This document shows, one piece after another, positions 52,301 through 63,799 of a stretch of 64,000 bases of DNA. The notes under the pieces are model-generated. The model saw only the letters and a list, made by a program, of their open reading frames with translations. It had not been told where the DNA came from and ran no database searches. This stretch comes from Paramecium octaurelia (taxonomy: Eukaryota > Ciliophora > Oligohymenophorea > Peniculida > Parameciidae), in the NCBI GenBank assembly GCA_905182995.1, contig CAJJDP010000012.1, positions 657,409 through 721,408 of the forward strand. The letters are read 5' to 3'. Each line of letters starts with the position of its first letter. Position 1 is the first letter of the stretch. The translations under genes were made by a program, and so were the position numbers.

Positions 52301-52504
52301 TTCTTTATTCTTACTTCTATTCATTTCCAACAGTTTATCTAATTCAGCTTTAAACTTAAAATCATTGCTAGAAACAATTGATAAATTGTCATATTTTTTA
52401 ATTTCTTCCAAATGTTCAAATTCTTATTTTAATAATTCCTTCTTTTATTTGAGATTCTATTGGTCTTTTAATGTTTAATCGTCTTCCAATTTCTGAAACT
52501 TCAT
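49361..52504 (-). CDS. long coiled-coil protein (about 1,000 aa), unrecognised
   Basis: It starts MKFQKLEDDQTLKDQQ and is dominated by Glu/Lys/Gln/Leu heptads (ELLKQEFEHLEEIKKYDN, EKRDSLEQQLIQIEKSKL). The C-terminal third has highly charged helices (KKKIQERNENKYEKGRNKKN, RMQEEKERKEKPELKEQQ) and a polar tail with AYIARRNQSSEQIKAM and PQPITEFPTNLGPQS. No motor head, GTPase or other catalytic domain is seen. A role in the cortex or basal bodies is plausible by composition alone. Introns were not all resolved. The 5' part is repeated after the gap at 52941 because of a contig overlap; the copy here is the complete one. Confidence 0.7.
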
Positions 52505-52940
52505 TTAATAATTTTATTTATAAAACTTATATATATTTTAATCGTGATGATAACTTCAAATTAACCTTTTATTAAACAAGTCTCCACATTGTTAACAATG
52601 AAAAGAAGTACAACCCAACGATCAAATAACACCATATAATTGAGAATTATTAAATAAAGCTAATTAACTAATTTTCATTTAATCGGTAGAGCCAGATCAT
52701 TTTACAATTCTTATATGATGAGAGAATAGAAATAAATGAGGATAAATAGACCAAATTATTTAATATTGTTGAAATTCAATTTTGCTGTTATGGGGAAAGT
52801 TAACGGAGATAATGGCTAATATGAATCAATCCTTATTAGCTTATTGTATTATTAAATCTACTTCGCGTAGAGTAATTTAATAAATCAAGATTATGACTTT
52901 TTTAGTAATATACTATTGTGATTATCTACTCTCGAGTATA
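51648..52940. repeat. direct repeat C, copy 1 (1293 bp), contig-overlap duplicate
   Basis: Identical by eye to 52942-54234 and abutting the single N at 52941. It covers the 5' end of the long coiled-coil gene and its upstream spacer. Confidence 0.93.
52505..52940. other. intergenic upstream of the coiled-coil gene
   Basis: AT-rich spacer holding the presumed promoter of the minus-strand coiled-coil gene. No gene is recognised. The same sequence recurs at 53799-54234. Confidence 0.4.
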
Positions 52941-52941
52941 N
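52941..52941. other. assembly gap (single N)
   Basis: One N lies between the two copies of repeat C. Confidence 0.95.
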
Positions 52942-54234
52942 CGACTTTCTAATTTTTTTTCAATTTTCTTTTGTTTTTCTATTTCTAATTTTTCAATTTA
53001 TCTAACACATTCGGTATTCATCGATAATGCATGTTCAATTTTAATAGCATTATGTCCAATATTCTCTTCTCCAACATAAATGACCTTCTATAAATTCGAC
53101 TACTTTTCTTCTTATTATTTTTTATATGTGTCTTGCATTTTCTTCATCTAATCGAATTCATCCTTAATGGATCTCAAATTTACTTTACTAGTTTCCTTTT
53201 TTTATTCTGCTAAAAACTATAGAGATTAAGTGTTAGCAAATCTCTTATTTGACATTCTTGTTAACATTTGATATTATTCTACTTTTTATTGTAAGATTAA
53301 TTTCGATTTTTCAATTTGAATTAATTGTTACTCCAGAGAATCTCTTTTTTCAGATTCTTCTAAAATCAAATCGTTATATCGTTCTTCCTGAACCCTTAAT
53401 TACTCAATATATTATTCATTGCTATCTGTATCTTTAGTATAAATGCTCTATGTAAATGTAGCAAATAAGGGGTCCGAATGATGATTATTAATCGATCTAA
53501 TCTAACCATAAGTCCCAGATATGGTTTACAATTAGGAACCTCCCATCTATGATTTAGATGATTAAAATGTTTAAGGTTTTAGCAATAAACTTAATTCTTT
53601 ATTCTTACTTCTATTCATTTCCAACAGTTTATCTAATTCAGCTTTAAACTTAAAATCATTGCTAGAAACAATTGATAAATTGTCATATTTTTTAATTTCT
53701 TCCAAATGTTCAAATTCTTATTTTAATAATTCCTTCTTTTATTTGAGATTCTATTGGTCTTTTAATGTTTAATCGTCTTCCAATTTCTGAAACTTCATTT
53801 AATAATTTTATTTATAAAACTTATATATATTTTAATCGTGATGATAACTTCAAATTAACCTTTTATTAAACAAGTCTCCACATTGTTAACAATGAAAAGA
53901 AGTACAACCCAACGATCAAATAACACCATATAATTGAGAATTATTAAATAAAGCTAATTAACTAATTTTCATTTAATCGGTAGAGCCAGATCATTTTACA
54001 ATTCTTATATGATGAGAGAATAGAAATAAATGAGGATAAATAGACCAAATTATTTAATATTGTTGAAATTCAATTTTGCTGTTATGGGGAAAGTTAACGG
54101 AGATAATGGCTAATATGAATCAATCCTTATTAGCTTATTGTATTATTAAATCTACTTCGCGTAGAGTAATTTAATAAATCAAGATTATGACTTTTTTAGT
54201 AATATACTATTGTGATTATCTACTCTCGAGTATA
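52942..54234. repeat. direct repeat C, copy 2, with truncated 5' part of the coiled-coil gene
   Basis: Second copy, offset by 1294 bases. It repeats the N-terminal coding part of the coiled-coil gene (52942-53798, minus) without the rest. It is an artefact, not a paralogue. Confidence 0.93.
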
Positions 54235-54786
54235 ATCTTAAATGAATTTTCTTTGATTTATATTTGGTTTTCAAAACTTCATTTACTTTTGTTCTGTGGA
54301 GTAATGATTTATCAGATTTCCCACGTGAGCAAAAATATAGGCGCGGGATTAAACTGTATTACCTTTAATGAATTAGACTTACTTAGATGAATGATTTCAT
54401 TTCCTTCTTAAGCCATTCAAAAAATATTCTACCTCATTTAAATGAACCTTCTTGAGGTTATTCTAAAATATTATTTAATCTCGTTATTTTCAATTGCTGA
54501 TTTATTTGATTATATTATTATTATCTATTAAATTAATGTACTTAAATCCAAAGATTAACAATTGCAAAATCTCCATGTTAAAAGACGATTCAATTATTTC
54601 TTTCTATTTATTTATTCTGATAACTCTTATTATATGGATATAAGGTATTGATTTCACATCAATTTGTTATAAAGGAGTTCCTATAAATCCATTATTGTTA
54701 GTGATAATTGATAAACTTCATTTTGGAATTTATTAGAAATAATATTTATTCTTTACATTTATATATAATTAATTTGTATTAATCCA
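54235..54786. other. unresolved stretch with short ORFs on both strands
   Basis: Several short ciliate-code frames overlap here. A plus-strand one from ATG 54187 encodes MTFLVIYYCDYLLSS and ends at TGA 54388. A competing minus-strand one covers the slightly GC-richer patch near 54320-54355 (around CACGTG and GGCGCGGG). None is convincing, and I cannot place exon boundaries. Confidence 0.3.
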
Positions 54787-55880
54787 ATGGATGATTCATG
54801 TACTAAATGCATGACAATCTCAGCTCTGATTGAAATGTTTACATCGATTACAATTACTACTCTTACCTTTTATTTCAATCCTCACTTAATTTTAGATACC
54901 AAGTTAGCAATCCTTCTAATTTATTACGGATACCTAGTCATTAATTTATTAATATTGACTATCCTTTTAGAAATCATATTAATATTGGTAACTATCCCAT
55001 TTGTAGGATTCAATCAATCCCTAAAAGTTTTAGCATTTTCTTAAACCAGTAATTATATTCACTATTAATGAAGCCAGTTTTTGTTTATTCTTATAGATGC
55101 TCCTATTATATTTATCCCATTTTATATTGCATATTTTTCCAAAAAGGCATAATATTATTGCATCTTAAATTCGCTTGGTCAATCATTGAAGACTTTGATG
55201 CAATCTATTAATATTGTTGGAGGTTTTCCTTTACGGTTCAGCCAGAAGAATAATAAATATTATAATAAATTAAACGAGATGTGTACCAAAGATACCATTA
55301 ATATGTTTGAAACATCAGAATTGATTATCAATATTATAAATCACATTATTAACTCAACATATTTTAAGTTCTTTGATCAGATTTATTGTAGTTATTAGAT
55401 AAATTTGAAATTTCGGAAGAAATCAAGATATATTTGGACTAAAGTTTTATATATTTTAAAACAAAGTTTTGCCATCATAGCATCAGATTGAAATATTCTT
55501 TATGTTAACAATATTATCCAATGTATAAAAATACAACTAGAAATTATTCCTAGAGATAAAATTTTAATGGAAAGATCCCAAAAGAATAAGAATTATATTA
55601 ATTTCTAAAATTATACAATGAGAAAAATCAATATTCTTCATCTATTTACTTTTAGACTAACAGAATTGATGGTTATTTTTTATTTTATATATCAAATAAT
55701 TCGATCTATTTTTAATGATGTTCTAATATTGCTTGATGATATTCGAATTAATAAAACTAGAGTTTGTGTTTCAATATTTCCTATTATTTTTCTAAATATT
55801 GTATTAATCTTTCTTTTTCATTAATAATCATCTCGAAATCTGATTAAGCTTGACAATTTTCTAAGCTATTTTATTATGTT
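54787..55880 (+). CDS. possible multi-pass membrane protein, model uncertain or degenerate
   Basis: One plus-strand frame is protein-like over most of this interval. It begins MDDSCTKCMTISALIEMF and has strong hydrophobic helices (LAILLIYYGYLVINLLILTI, LEIILILVTIPFVGF). A 48-nt in-frame intron near 55048-55095 is possible. Then come APIIFIPFYIAYF and SINIVGGFPLRFSQKNNKYY, and an in-frame TGA near 55488. The same frame goes on beyond that stop to LFTFRLTELMVIFYFIYQ. The upstream frame from ATG 54575 (MLKDDSIISFYLFIL) may be its first exon. The stop that no intron removes suggests either a mis-modelled gene or a recently broken one. I do not recognise the family. Confidence 0.35.
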
Positions 55881-57051
55881 CGTATTCCTTAATGAGACAT
55901 TAATTTGATATTAAAATAATTTATTAAATTAATAACAATATACAAAACTATGTAAATATCAACTCATTCCTTTTAAGTAAAATTTATGAAAATTTTCAGT
56001 GTTGTCCAAATTTATAGATATTTAACAAGTCTATTTTATTAAAAATTTAGATCATATTATAAACTGATGATCCCTCCTTACGCTTTTAGAATATTATCTT
56101 AAATTTTTAGATATTTTTCTTAAACCCTACTAATTAAATCTTATGAAACTATATTTTGATTATACCCAATTTTATAATAATTATAATAATGAAGAAAAAG
56201 CATTAGTTTTGCATCTTCTTCATCTAGTGTTCAAAATTATTTTTCGCGTCAATGATATCTACTTTTATTTCTTGACATCGACTATACTTATTTGTTTTAA
56301 TGATTTACTTCTTGAAGTAATAATAAAATTTCACATTTCCATCATATTTAATACACATCAATATTCATTTAATTGATACATATTTTAATCATACTCAAAT
56401 ATTTAATTTTCTTAAACTTCACAATAATACTAAAGGTTTGATCATACAATTAACCTTTTATAATTTAGTGTTTTGCACTGTGAAATGTAAAGCATTAGTA
56501 AAAGTTAATGCACCTGAATAAGTATAAAAACATTCCATAAATTAACATATGATTTATTGTAGAACTTATGATTAAAATTGTATTCAAAATAGAATTTTGA
56601 TAAGAATTCTAACTGTCTTCATAATATAAAGTAAAGCGAGCTACTCCATCACTCAACTTAAATAAAATTTAGTAGTAATATCAAGAAATACCCAAAATTC
56701 TTACATACTTGACTTTTTTTAATTTTATGTGTTTAAATATCAGATGGATTAATAAAAATTGATTATTATTAGGAATTGCATATTATAAGTAAACAATTGG
56801 TGTCTATCTGATTGATTAAATGTGCATTTGTGAATAATAAATAATATATATATTTATTTTTAGAATTATGTGCTTATCACAAATGAGACTGTTGGTCTTA
56901 CATTGTCAACTTCTCTATTAGGAATTACACTATTTAAGAATGATCAACTGATATTAAATTTAATTATGAAAAATAAAAACAGTGAAAACTGTGTATATAT
57001 ATACAAATAATAATAATGATGAGCTATGATGCTTCTATAATAATTAATAAA
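55881..57051. other. gene-poor stretch (about 1.2 kb)
   Basis: No supported gene. A small plus-strand ORF at 56143-56376 (77 aa, hydrophobic) is the only item and looks like chance. Together with the previous interval this makes about 2.8 kb of low coding density next to a contig join. Confidence 0.4.
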
Positions 57052-57381
57052 TCAAGCCTCGCTTCCATGGAGTTTTTATCTTCTTTTTCTTATGTCAGCA
57101 ACATCATATTTGAAAAATCCTTGACTTACTTCACATTCGATCATCTTCTCTCTAAATTTATCACCTAATGTAATGAAATGCTTTCATACAGATGATAACA
57201 TCTCCATAGTTTAATTTCAAGCAATCATGATACTCTGTATACACAGGACCACATGGAGTCAAAAATTTTCTATCAACCTCATCTTTACCAATCACAATAT
57301 CGTCTTTTGTTATTTATCCGAATTTTCTAAGGATATCTACAAAAATTACATGAGCTTTTGTGCCTTTTTTAAATTATCCAT
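57052..57381 (-). CDS. small hypothetical protein (93 aa)
   Basis: Three exons; introns of 23 and 25 nt, both ending TAG, leave 94 codons. The protein reads MDNLKKAQKLIKFGQITKDD, then GKDEVDRKFLTPCGPVYTEY, a hydrophobic strand NYGDVIIC, and a basic C-terminal helix (YDVADIRKRRQKLHGSEA). It is compact and looks like a folded domain with a basic tail, perhaps RNA- or complex-binding, but I recognise no family. Confidence 0.5.
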
Positions 57382-57617
57382 GAATTAATTTTAATAATGA
57401 ATGTATCTTTAAAAAGAAATAAAAATTGGATATAAACCTTTTTATTATAATATAATCTTTTTATATTATAGCAAATTTTATATAAACAAATATATTCAGT
57501 TATTTAAATGAACTTAAAATGAGAACTATATATATTCCCAAATAAGGGAGCTCATTTTTTATAACAACCTTCTTAATTAATATATAAAAATCAAAATTGA
57601 TTTAATCAAATGTTTTT

Positions 57618-58704
57618 TCAATTGTTTTTAAATTTGTTATCTTTCCAAATGTCTAAAAGGTGTTTTATACTATTGTTTTGTAAATTTGAATAGATTTCTT
57701 ATTCCTAAGTGTAATTAGAAGTAGAAACATATCGATAAACACCCATATGAATGCAAGTCATTAGATTATGGAAGGTTTCCCCCCTACTTTCTGTGTATTT
57801 AAAAATAGGATCTAAGCTTCCATATTGCAAGACTTCAAAAATGTATTTGGAACAAAAAAACATAACAGAGACAATCTTCTCCTTATCTTCTACGAATTTA
57901 CCAATCTAAAATAAGTCATCTCTGAATTCTGTAACACAAGACAAAGTATAAAATAATTAGAATAAGTTAATTTTATTATTTGAGATCTCTTATGATTTTC
58001 GTTTTGATAGTTTTTCTAATTGTAATAATAAATAGAAAATTGAGTATAGTAAATTGCAATGATCTTCATTTGCATCATCATATAAATCTTTGCCTACTTT
58101 AATAATATTTTATTTTTAAGTCTAATAATGAGATTATTCAGTATTCACAGCAAAGAAGCAACATTTCGTTTTTGTTGCCTTTTTAATGTAAGGGTGAGCA
58201 ATATCTTGTAAATGATACTTCTTTAAGAATTCCCCTAAAGGCTTTCTCTAACTAAAATTCAAATATATCATACCAAGCAATGTAATAAAGATGATCGCCT
58301 TTGACTTTCTTTGGTTTCATAACGGGAGAGTCTAAATCAGGTTCTTCATTTTGATTGCCATTATCGGAATTATATTCATTAAATTTAATTAATTTCTCGC
58401 ACTCATCTTCTTTTTATTTATTTTGCTTCGGATACAAGACTATTTATTAAAATTATTATTTTTCCTTTTAGCTCTGGTCTTCTCTAATCTACTCTTCTTC
58501 ATCAATAGGATTATCATCCATATCCTGTTTTTAATACCTATTATTGACCTTATATAAATGCTCTTTTTTTTTTTTACCAAAAGTGTTTTAGCTAAAATCA
58601 CATTAGAATTATTACCAAAATTGAGATTGCTGTCCAGTCTAGGCCATAGTACTTCCTGTGTTGATTCTATCCAAATGAATTTTTATCTCATCCTATTTAT
58701 TCAT
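57618..58704 (-). CDS. hypothetical protein (about 354 aa)
   Basis: It starts MNKQDEIKIHLDRINTGSTM. A 22-nt intron after the DHLYYIA codons gives 355 codons. The N-terminal 110 residues are Gln- and Glu-rich and probably disordered. The rest is a helical domain (LGEFLKKYHLQDIAHPYIKK, EDHCNLLYSIFYLLLQLEKL, KEKIVSVMFFCSKYIFEVLQ, ETFHNLMTCIHMGVYRYV). There is no membrane signal and no catalytic motif that I know. A third intron (18-30 nt) near the 3' end is possible and would not change the frame. Confidence 0.55.
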
Positions 58705-59046
58705 TTATGAAATAAGTATTTATTAATTTTTTTTGGATTTTCAGGAAAATCATTACAATAATATTATAGTATAATTAAGATACCCTCTTCAAAAAATCAA
58801 TTAAGACTCCAACTTTGTCACACTGAAATTATTATTATTGAATTATAGTTTCTAAAAATATATACTATTAATAGCAATTAAATAAATTATATTCAAAATT
58901 ATGAAGAGAAGTTAATAAAAATAATGCTTAATTTAATGGAATATCCATCATTTTAATAGATAATATAATAACAGCAAATAACTTATTGACCGTTAACAAG
59001 CGTATTAATTGATCATACTATATACAATAATTGTTCATGTTCATGT
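58705..59046. other. intergenic, nothing recognised
   Basis: AT-rich spacer upstream of the hypothetical gene and downstream of the SNAPC1-like gene. Confidence 0.4.
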
Positions 59047-59802
59047 TCATTATTTCTAATTGATATTACTAAAAGTGTGTATGCATCTCTAAGCAAAATG
59101 TGGATCAGTACTTTTTAACTTAATATTTTATTTTTGCTTGGCTTTATGGTATTTCTCACTTGCATTCAATAGTTATTTAGTCAACTCTGCTCTTTCTACT
59201 TTTTCTTACTCATCTTCTCTTTCTTCTGTAATCTACTTTAATTGTGCTTTACTACATTATAAATGATATTACTTTCTTTTTGTGATAATATATGGTAATC
59301 CACAAGGATGTATGGACAACCGTTTACATCCAACGCGAGAACTCAATAAAAAAGCATTTTATTTGTTTAACTCAAGAAAAAGTAGAAAAACATCATGATT
59401 GCCTTTTTCTTTGCATTCCTAAAAGAAGAAGTACAATTGATTCATTGTTTCTTGATCTAAGGAGATAAGTATCTTTTAATCTAAAGTAACATAGATAGTA
59501 TAAATTAAGTAGAATAATGACAGCTATTCAAAGTATAAAGGGGATTCAATCAATTTATTAAGTATAATACCATATAACAGATTGTAATAGTCATCTTGAG
59601 ATTCCCATTCTAATTGACATTAATGGATAAAATGAATGTCATTTTCCATCCAACATTTATTAAAATGCTAATAACTTAGAATCTCTATATTTTTTTCTCT
59701 CATATAAGCTAAGACATTTCCTATAAAATTTATGATATCTTATTTGAAGTACTTTTCTCGATCTTCTAATAAGCCATCATGATAAAAACAAAAATTATTC
59801 AT
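59047..59802 (-). CDS. SNAPC1 (SNAP43)-like snRNA transcription factor subunit
   Basis: An intronless 251-aa protein. The N-terminus has a helical domain with INFIGNVLAYMREKNIEILS and HFNKCWMENDIHFIHQ. A middle segment LSLFYLIYTIYVTLDQKILI and LYFFFQECKEKGNHDVFLL with LELNKQNAFLLSS follows the order and spacing of SNAPC1, whose core has LYLLYGLYNTQ and a paired helix before the FHFTA region. The C-terminus is a charged coiled coil (KQITEEREDEQEKVERAELT). SNAPc binds the proximal element of snRNA promoters for Pol II and Pol III. Identity is low and the call rests on pattern memory. Confidence 0.5.
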
Positions 59803-60242
59803 GTTATTTAAATTATTTGGTTCTATTGATATAAATAAATATTTCAATAGAAATAACAAATATAACAAAATCATTTTTACAATATACTGCATATTTATTT
59901 GAAGTAGAAAATGAAGTAATAAATTATTTTAATCCTTTGTTAAATTAATATAACCAATATTGACTTAAGTTCATCAAAAGGTTTTACTATAATTATTTTG
60001 GATAAATATTAATATTTTTAAGAAACATGATATGATCATAAAAATAATAAGCTAAATGCATATTATTCAACAATGAAGTTTAGTATATGAAAATATAGAT
60101 GATATATTTATCTTTTTGAGAAACAATAACATGATAAGGTTAAAAATGATTGTTGCTTTTACATAATATATGTTTTTTATAGCAATTGGAAGCGTAATAT
60201 ATTATTGTAGAAATAACTTAATGTACTTTTAAATCCATAACA
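59803..60242. other. intergenic, nothing recognised
   Basis: Spacer between the SNAPC1-like start and the uS19 stop. AT-rich, with no ORF, RNA gene or repeat that I can support. Confidence 0.4.
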
Positions 60243-60736
60243 TCAATCTGTGTGTTGTGATCCTTTTGTTGCACCAACTCCTGGCTTACCATGTCTGGTT
60301 GGCTTATATGTTAATGAGAATTCACCCAAATATCTAATACATGCTTTTACAAATCAATACCTGCCAATCATATCAAACTTGATTTCAACGTTACTGAATT
60401 ATCTTCCATTGTAGACTCCAACAATTGAACCAACCATCTCAGGTACAACAATTGTATTTCTTTAATGAGTCTTCACGGGTTTTGGCTTTTCTCCTGGTAA
60501 TGTTTCTTTCTTGGACTTTCTGATCTAAATATATTACTTATATTGTATACCTTCTTCATCAAGTTTTAGAATGCATGCACCTTTTCTCCTTGATTTGAGA
60601 TTCTTCTTCTCTATCTGGCTCTGAATTATTCCACCAATTTATCCATAGGGAGTTTCACGAGCTCTTCGAGTTAGAGGCCTCTATAAGTAAACTTCTTAAC
60701 TCCCTTGAATTGTTTGTCTTGGGTTTATTCAGCCAT
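60243..60736 (-). CDS. RPS15: 40S ribosomal protein S15 (uS19)
   Basis: Two introns (26 and 27 nt) leave 147 codons (146 aa; human RPS15 is 145). Family features: [81 protein letters not shown], and [20 protein letters not shown]. The C-terminal extension, which reaches the decoding site in eukaryotes, is present (ATKGSQHTD). The codon usage is less AT-extreme than in its neighbours, as expected for a highly expressed gene. The start codon lies 31 bp from the start of the divergent mitochondrial-type gene. Confidence 0.95.
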
Positions 60737-60767
60737 AATTTGAAAAATGAAAATTAAAGATTTTAAT

Positions 60768-61976
60768 ATGTTCTAAAATACAAAACATTTAAGAAAAGTA
60801 TTATTTTCTACAGCGATTCAAAATGGCTCTCAAATCTAGGATTTTGCAAGCATTGACCCAGCAACCTTGATTAAAATGGGATTAAGAAAAAACTCACTTG
60901 AATTATTTAATAGTCTTAGAGATCGATTAAACTTTTGTAAATATGAAATGATTAGCGATTACAGAAATCTTATGACTTATGTATAGAGATCTCATATCAA
61001 TCATTTTGTTGATAGGCAATCATATGATCGTGTCGTAGCTAATCAATTTAGTGAGAATTTGATAAACAGTCACATGATTTGGTTATCATATATCATAATG
61101 GAAGAAAAGGATTACATGTTGCCCTTACGAAACTTGGAATCAGTTTGGTACAAAAATGTGTTATATTTGAACATCAAACAAATATATGCTGTCCTCACGT
61201 TTTATGAGAAATTCAATTTATACATATCAGATAGGACTCTGTATGAAATGCTCAAAATAATCCATAAAAACTAATAGAAGTATCAACAGGAAGTGGATAT
61301 CCTTTACCATTGTCTGTAAATCATTGAAAAATAATCCACTCTATTGAAAAATGACCCATTATTCTTAGACCTCTAAAACAACATTTCATCAAAGATTAAG
61401 GAAACCGAAGCATAAGCAAGAATAATGGAGAATACTAATTTCTTTCTTATTCATCCCTTAGAGAATTTATCAATTATTAAAGAAGGTTTGAAAGGGTAAA
61501 ACTATTAATTAACATCATAATAAATGAAACACATGTTAACTATTATTCAAAATACTTTGTTCAATAATCCATCTTACAGCAAGACTGAATTAAATGAAAT
61601 CATCAACAAATTATAATAACTATTCTCCTAAAACAACACATTATCAAATAAGTTTCAATTCTCCTTGCTTTAAAAATTACTTGATCAAGAAACAGATCTA
61701 ACAAAATTTGATCCATAAGTAGATTACTTAAAAATCAATGACTTATAATTTTTATTTAAGACAAGATTGTTAATAAAAAAAGATGAAAAATCATCAGAAG
61801 ATTTAAAACATTATATTTTTAAGTTCCTTTTGAAAACAACGTAAAACAGGAAAATTTATTGCGTTGATTTTGATCATTTCTATTCTATTAATAAAATGAT
61901 AGCAGAAAATTAAGAGTACAGTATGTTGCTTAAACCTTATAGAGAGTATTTGGGAGTCTATAGTTTTTTGTATTGA
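60768..61976 (+). CDS. hypothetical, probably mitochondrial protein (402 aa)
   Basis: One uninterrupted frame of 403 codons. The first 20 residues (MFQNTKHLRKVLFSTAIQNG) are basic and hydroxylated with no acidic residue, the composition of a mitochondrial presequence. The rest is helical and polar (PATLIKMGLRKNSLELFNSL, MLPLRNLESVWYKNVLYLN, KKDEKSSEDLKHYIFKFLLK), with YCVDFDHFYSINKMIAENQE near the end. The repeated-helix look could suit an RNA-binding or respiratory-assembly protein, for example of the FAST-kinase or RAP group, but I see no diagnostic motif. Confidence 0.6.
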
Positions 61977-62146
61977 CTTATTTTTGTGTAATTTTAAAGA
62001 TATTTAATAATAAATTTTAATCAAACTATTCCTGTTTGAACAACAGTAATTAAAGTTGATTTCATCCCATTTTAAATATTAACATCTGTATTAAATATAA
62101 TTATTTAATCCATAAATGATCAACAAAATTGTCATATATATATATT

Positions 62147-63104
62147 TCATTTATGGATATTTTGCTATAGTTTTTATTCCCTTAGTTTTTGCGACTTTTA
62201 CACTACCAATAAAGGTTCTGTTGCCATATATCTTTCAAAGGGATGGTACTGCTATTATGTAATTTACTGTGGGTTTGGCTTTTGTGGATTCATCAAAGTT
62301 GAGTTTTTGAAAATTGGCTGCTTTTCAATCTTTTTCTCAATCGAATGCTGCAATTCGTAATCTTATAATGACTATTTCATGACTTTATAGGGTCATTTAT
62401 ATATATACTTTAAACGGTGTCCTCTATTCCTCCCAATACATTCACTGTTTTTTTGATGTTGGTGATGAAATCGTTATCCAAACCATGAGGAGTTTGATTC
62501 ATTTACATTTATAAGTCCATTTATTATTGATTATTGAGAACGCTTGCTTAAATTGCTGCTGGATTCTAAATTTATTGTTACTGCAATTGATTTTGTTAAT
62601 TTTAATTTTGAATTGTTGATAATAAGTGAGACATTTAACTAAGTGGTTAGTTTTAGGGTTTCTAAATGATATTGGATTCGTGTTTTGTATTCGCATTTTA
62701 ATCTAGATAATTATATGGTAATCTTAAAAAGATCTATGCTGCTTATTCTTCTGGTTTTGGTGGAGGAGGAGGAGGTGTGACATAAGCAGGAACACGAGCC
62801 TATCTTAAAATAGATTGATATTCCCCAAAGATGGATCCATCAGCAATAAATTATGTTTTTAATTGCTTTTCTAATTCTGAACCATTTGAGGGTAGTTAGA
62901 TCTTTGAAGCATCTCGCTTGTAATTTTGTGATAATTGCGAAGGAGTTGGATAAAAATTTGATTAAGCGAAACTAATTTCAATTATTTTTAATATAATTAC
63001 TTTTCATCATATTGTTTTATTTTTTCCATCAATAATTCCTTAGCTTTAGGATCTTTCAAATCTACATTCGAAAGCTATTGACAGAATTGCTAAACCTAAG
63101 ACAT
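62147..63104 (-). CDS. Gln/Pro-rich protein (300 aa), unrecognised
   Basis: Introns of 29 nt (TAG end) and 26 nt (62383-62408, AAG end) leave 301 codons. It starts with a short helical part (MSQVQQFCQQLSNVDLKDPK), then SGSELEKQL-like sequence, then ARVPAYVTPPPPPPKPEEQA with a run of six prolines. A Gln/Asn-rich stretch follows, whose Gln codons are mainly TAA and TAG. The C-terminal part is helical (FITNIKKTVNVLGGIEDTVQ, MKQSLQDYELQHSIEKKI) and ends KLREQKLQQNIHK. A transcription or mRNA-processing role is possible from composition, but no family is recognised. Confidence 0.6.
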
Positions 63105-63799
63105 GATTTAAAATTTAATAAAATTATTATTACAATTAACAGATTGTTTTAATATTTTGGTTCATCATTATGGAAATCATTAATATTTATGTCAGGTGTT
63201 CTGTATCTTAAATAATTTTTAATATATATACTATAATGTACTTAATTACATGCACTTCATATATTAAATAAGAGAGATATCAATACTTATGTATGAATTA
63301 CTTTTATCTTAGTATAATTAACATTACTCAATAAAAAATTATAAATTATACCTATATTTAATAATTGGAGTGATTTAAAAATTATGCCCCATTTATCAAT
63401 AATTATCTACCACTTAAGCGATTTCATACTTTCTATCGAGACCATTATTCTTAGGAAATATTGTTTATATTAAAATATTAAGGTAGATCGTATTCTTATA
63501 TCAAAAACAAAAATGGAATTGATTATACATTTGAAACTTTGAGAAAATATATAATAATTAAGTAGTAATAGATTAAAATAAATTAATCAAGAGCATTCTT
63601 GAATTAGTATTTCAGTTTTCAATGATAGATTTAAATTGTTTCTTCAAATGAACATCAATTCAATTTAAATTTAATCTATCATATAATAGCTTGAAGAATT
63701 GTTCAACACTCATTTGTAAGTAATTTAATCATATTGGTATATGATTAATTAAGCAATGATATACATAAACTGGAATATTGAATAATAATTAAAATAATT
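63105..63799. other. intergenic, divergent promoter region
   Basis: AT-rich spacer between the divergent starts of the Q/P-rich gene and dipeptidyl peptidase III. No ORF or repeat of note. Confidence 0.4.
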
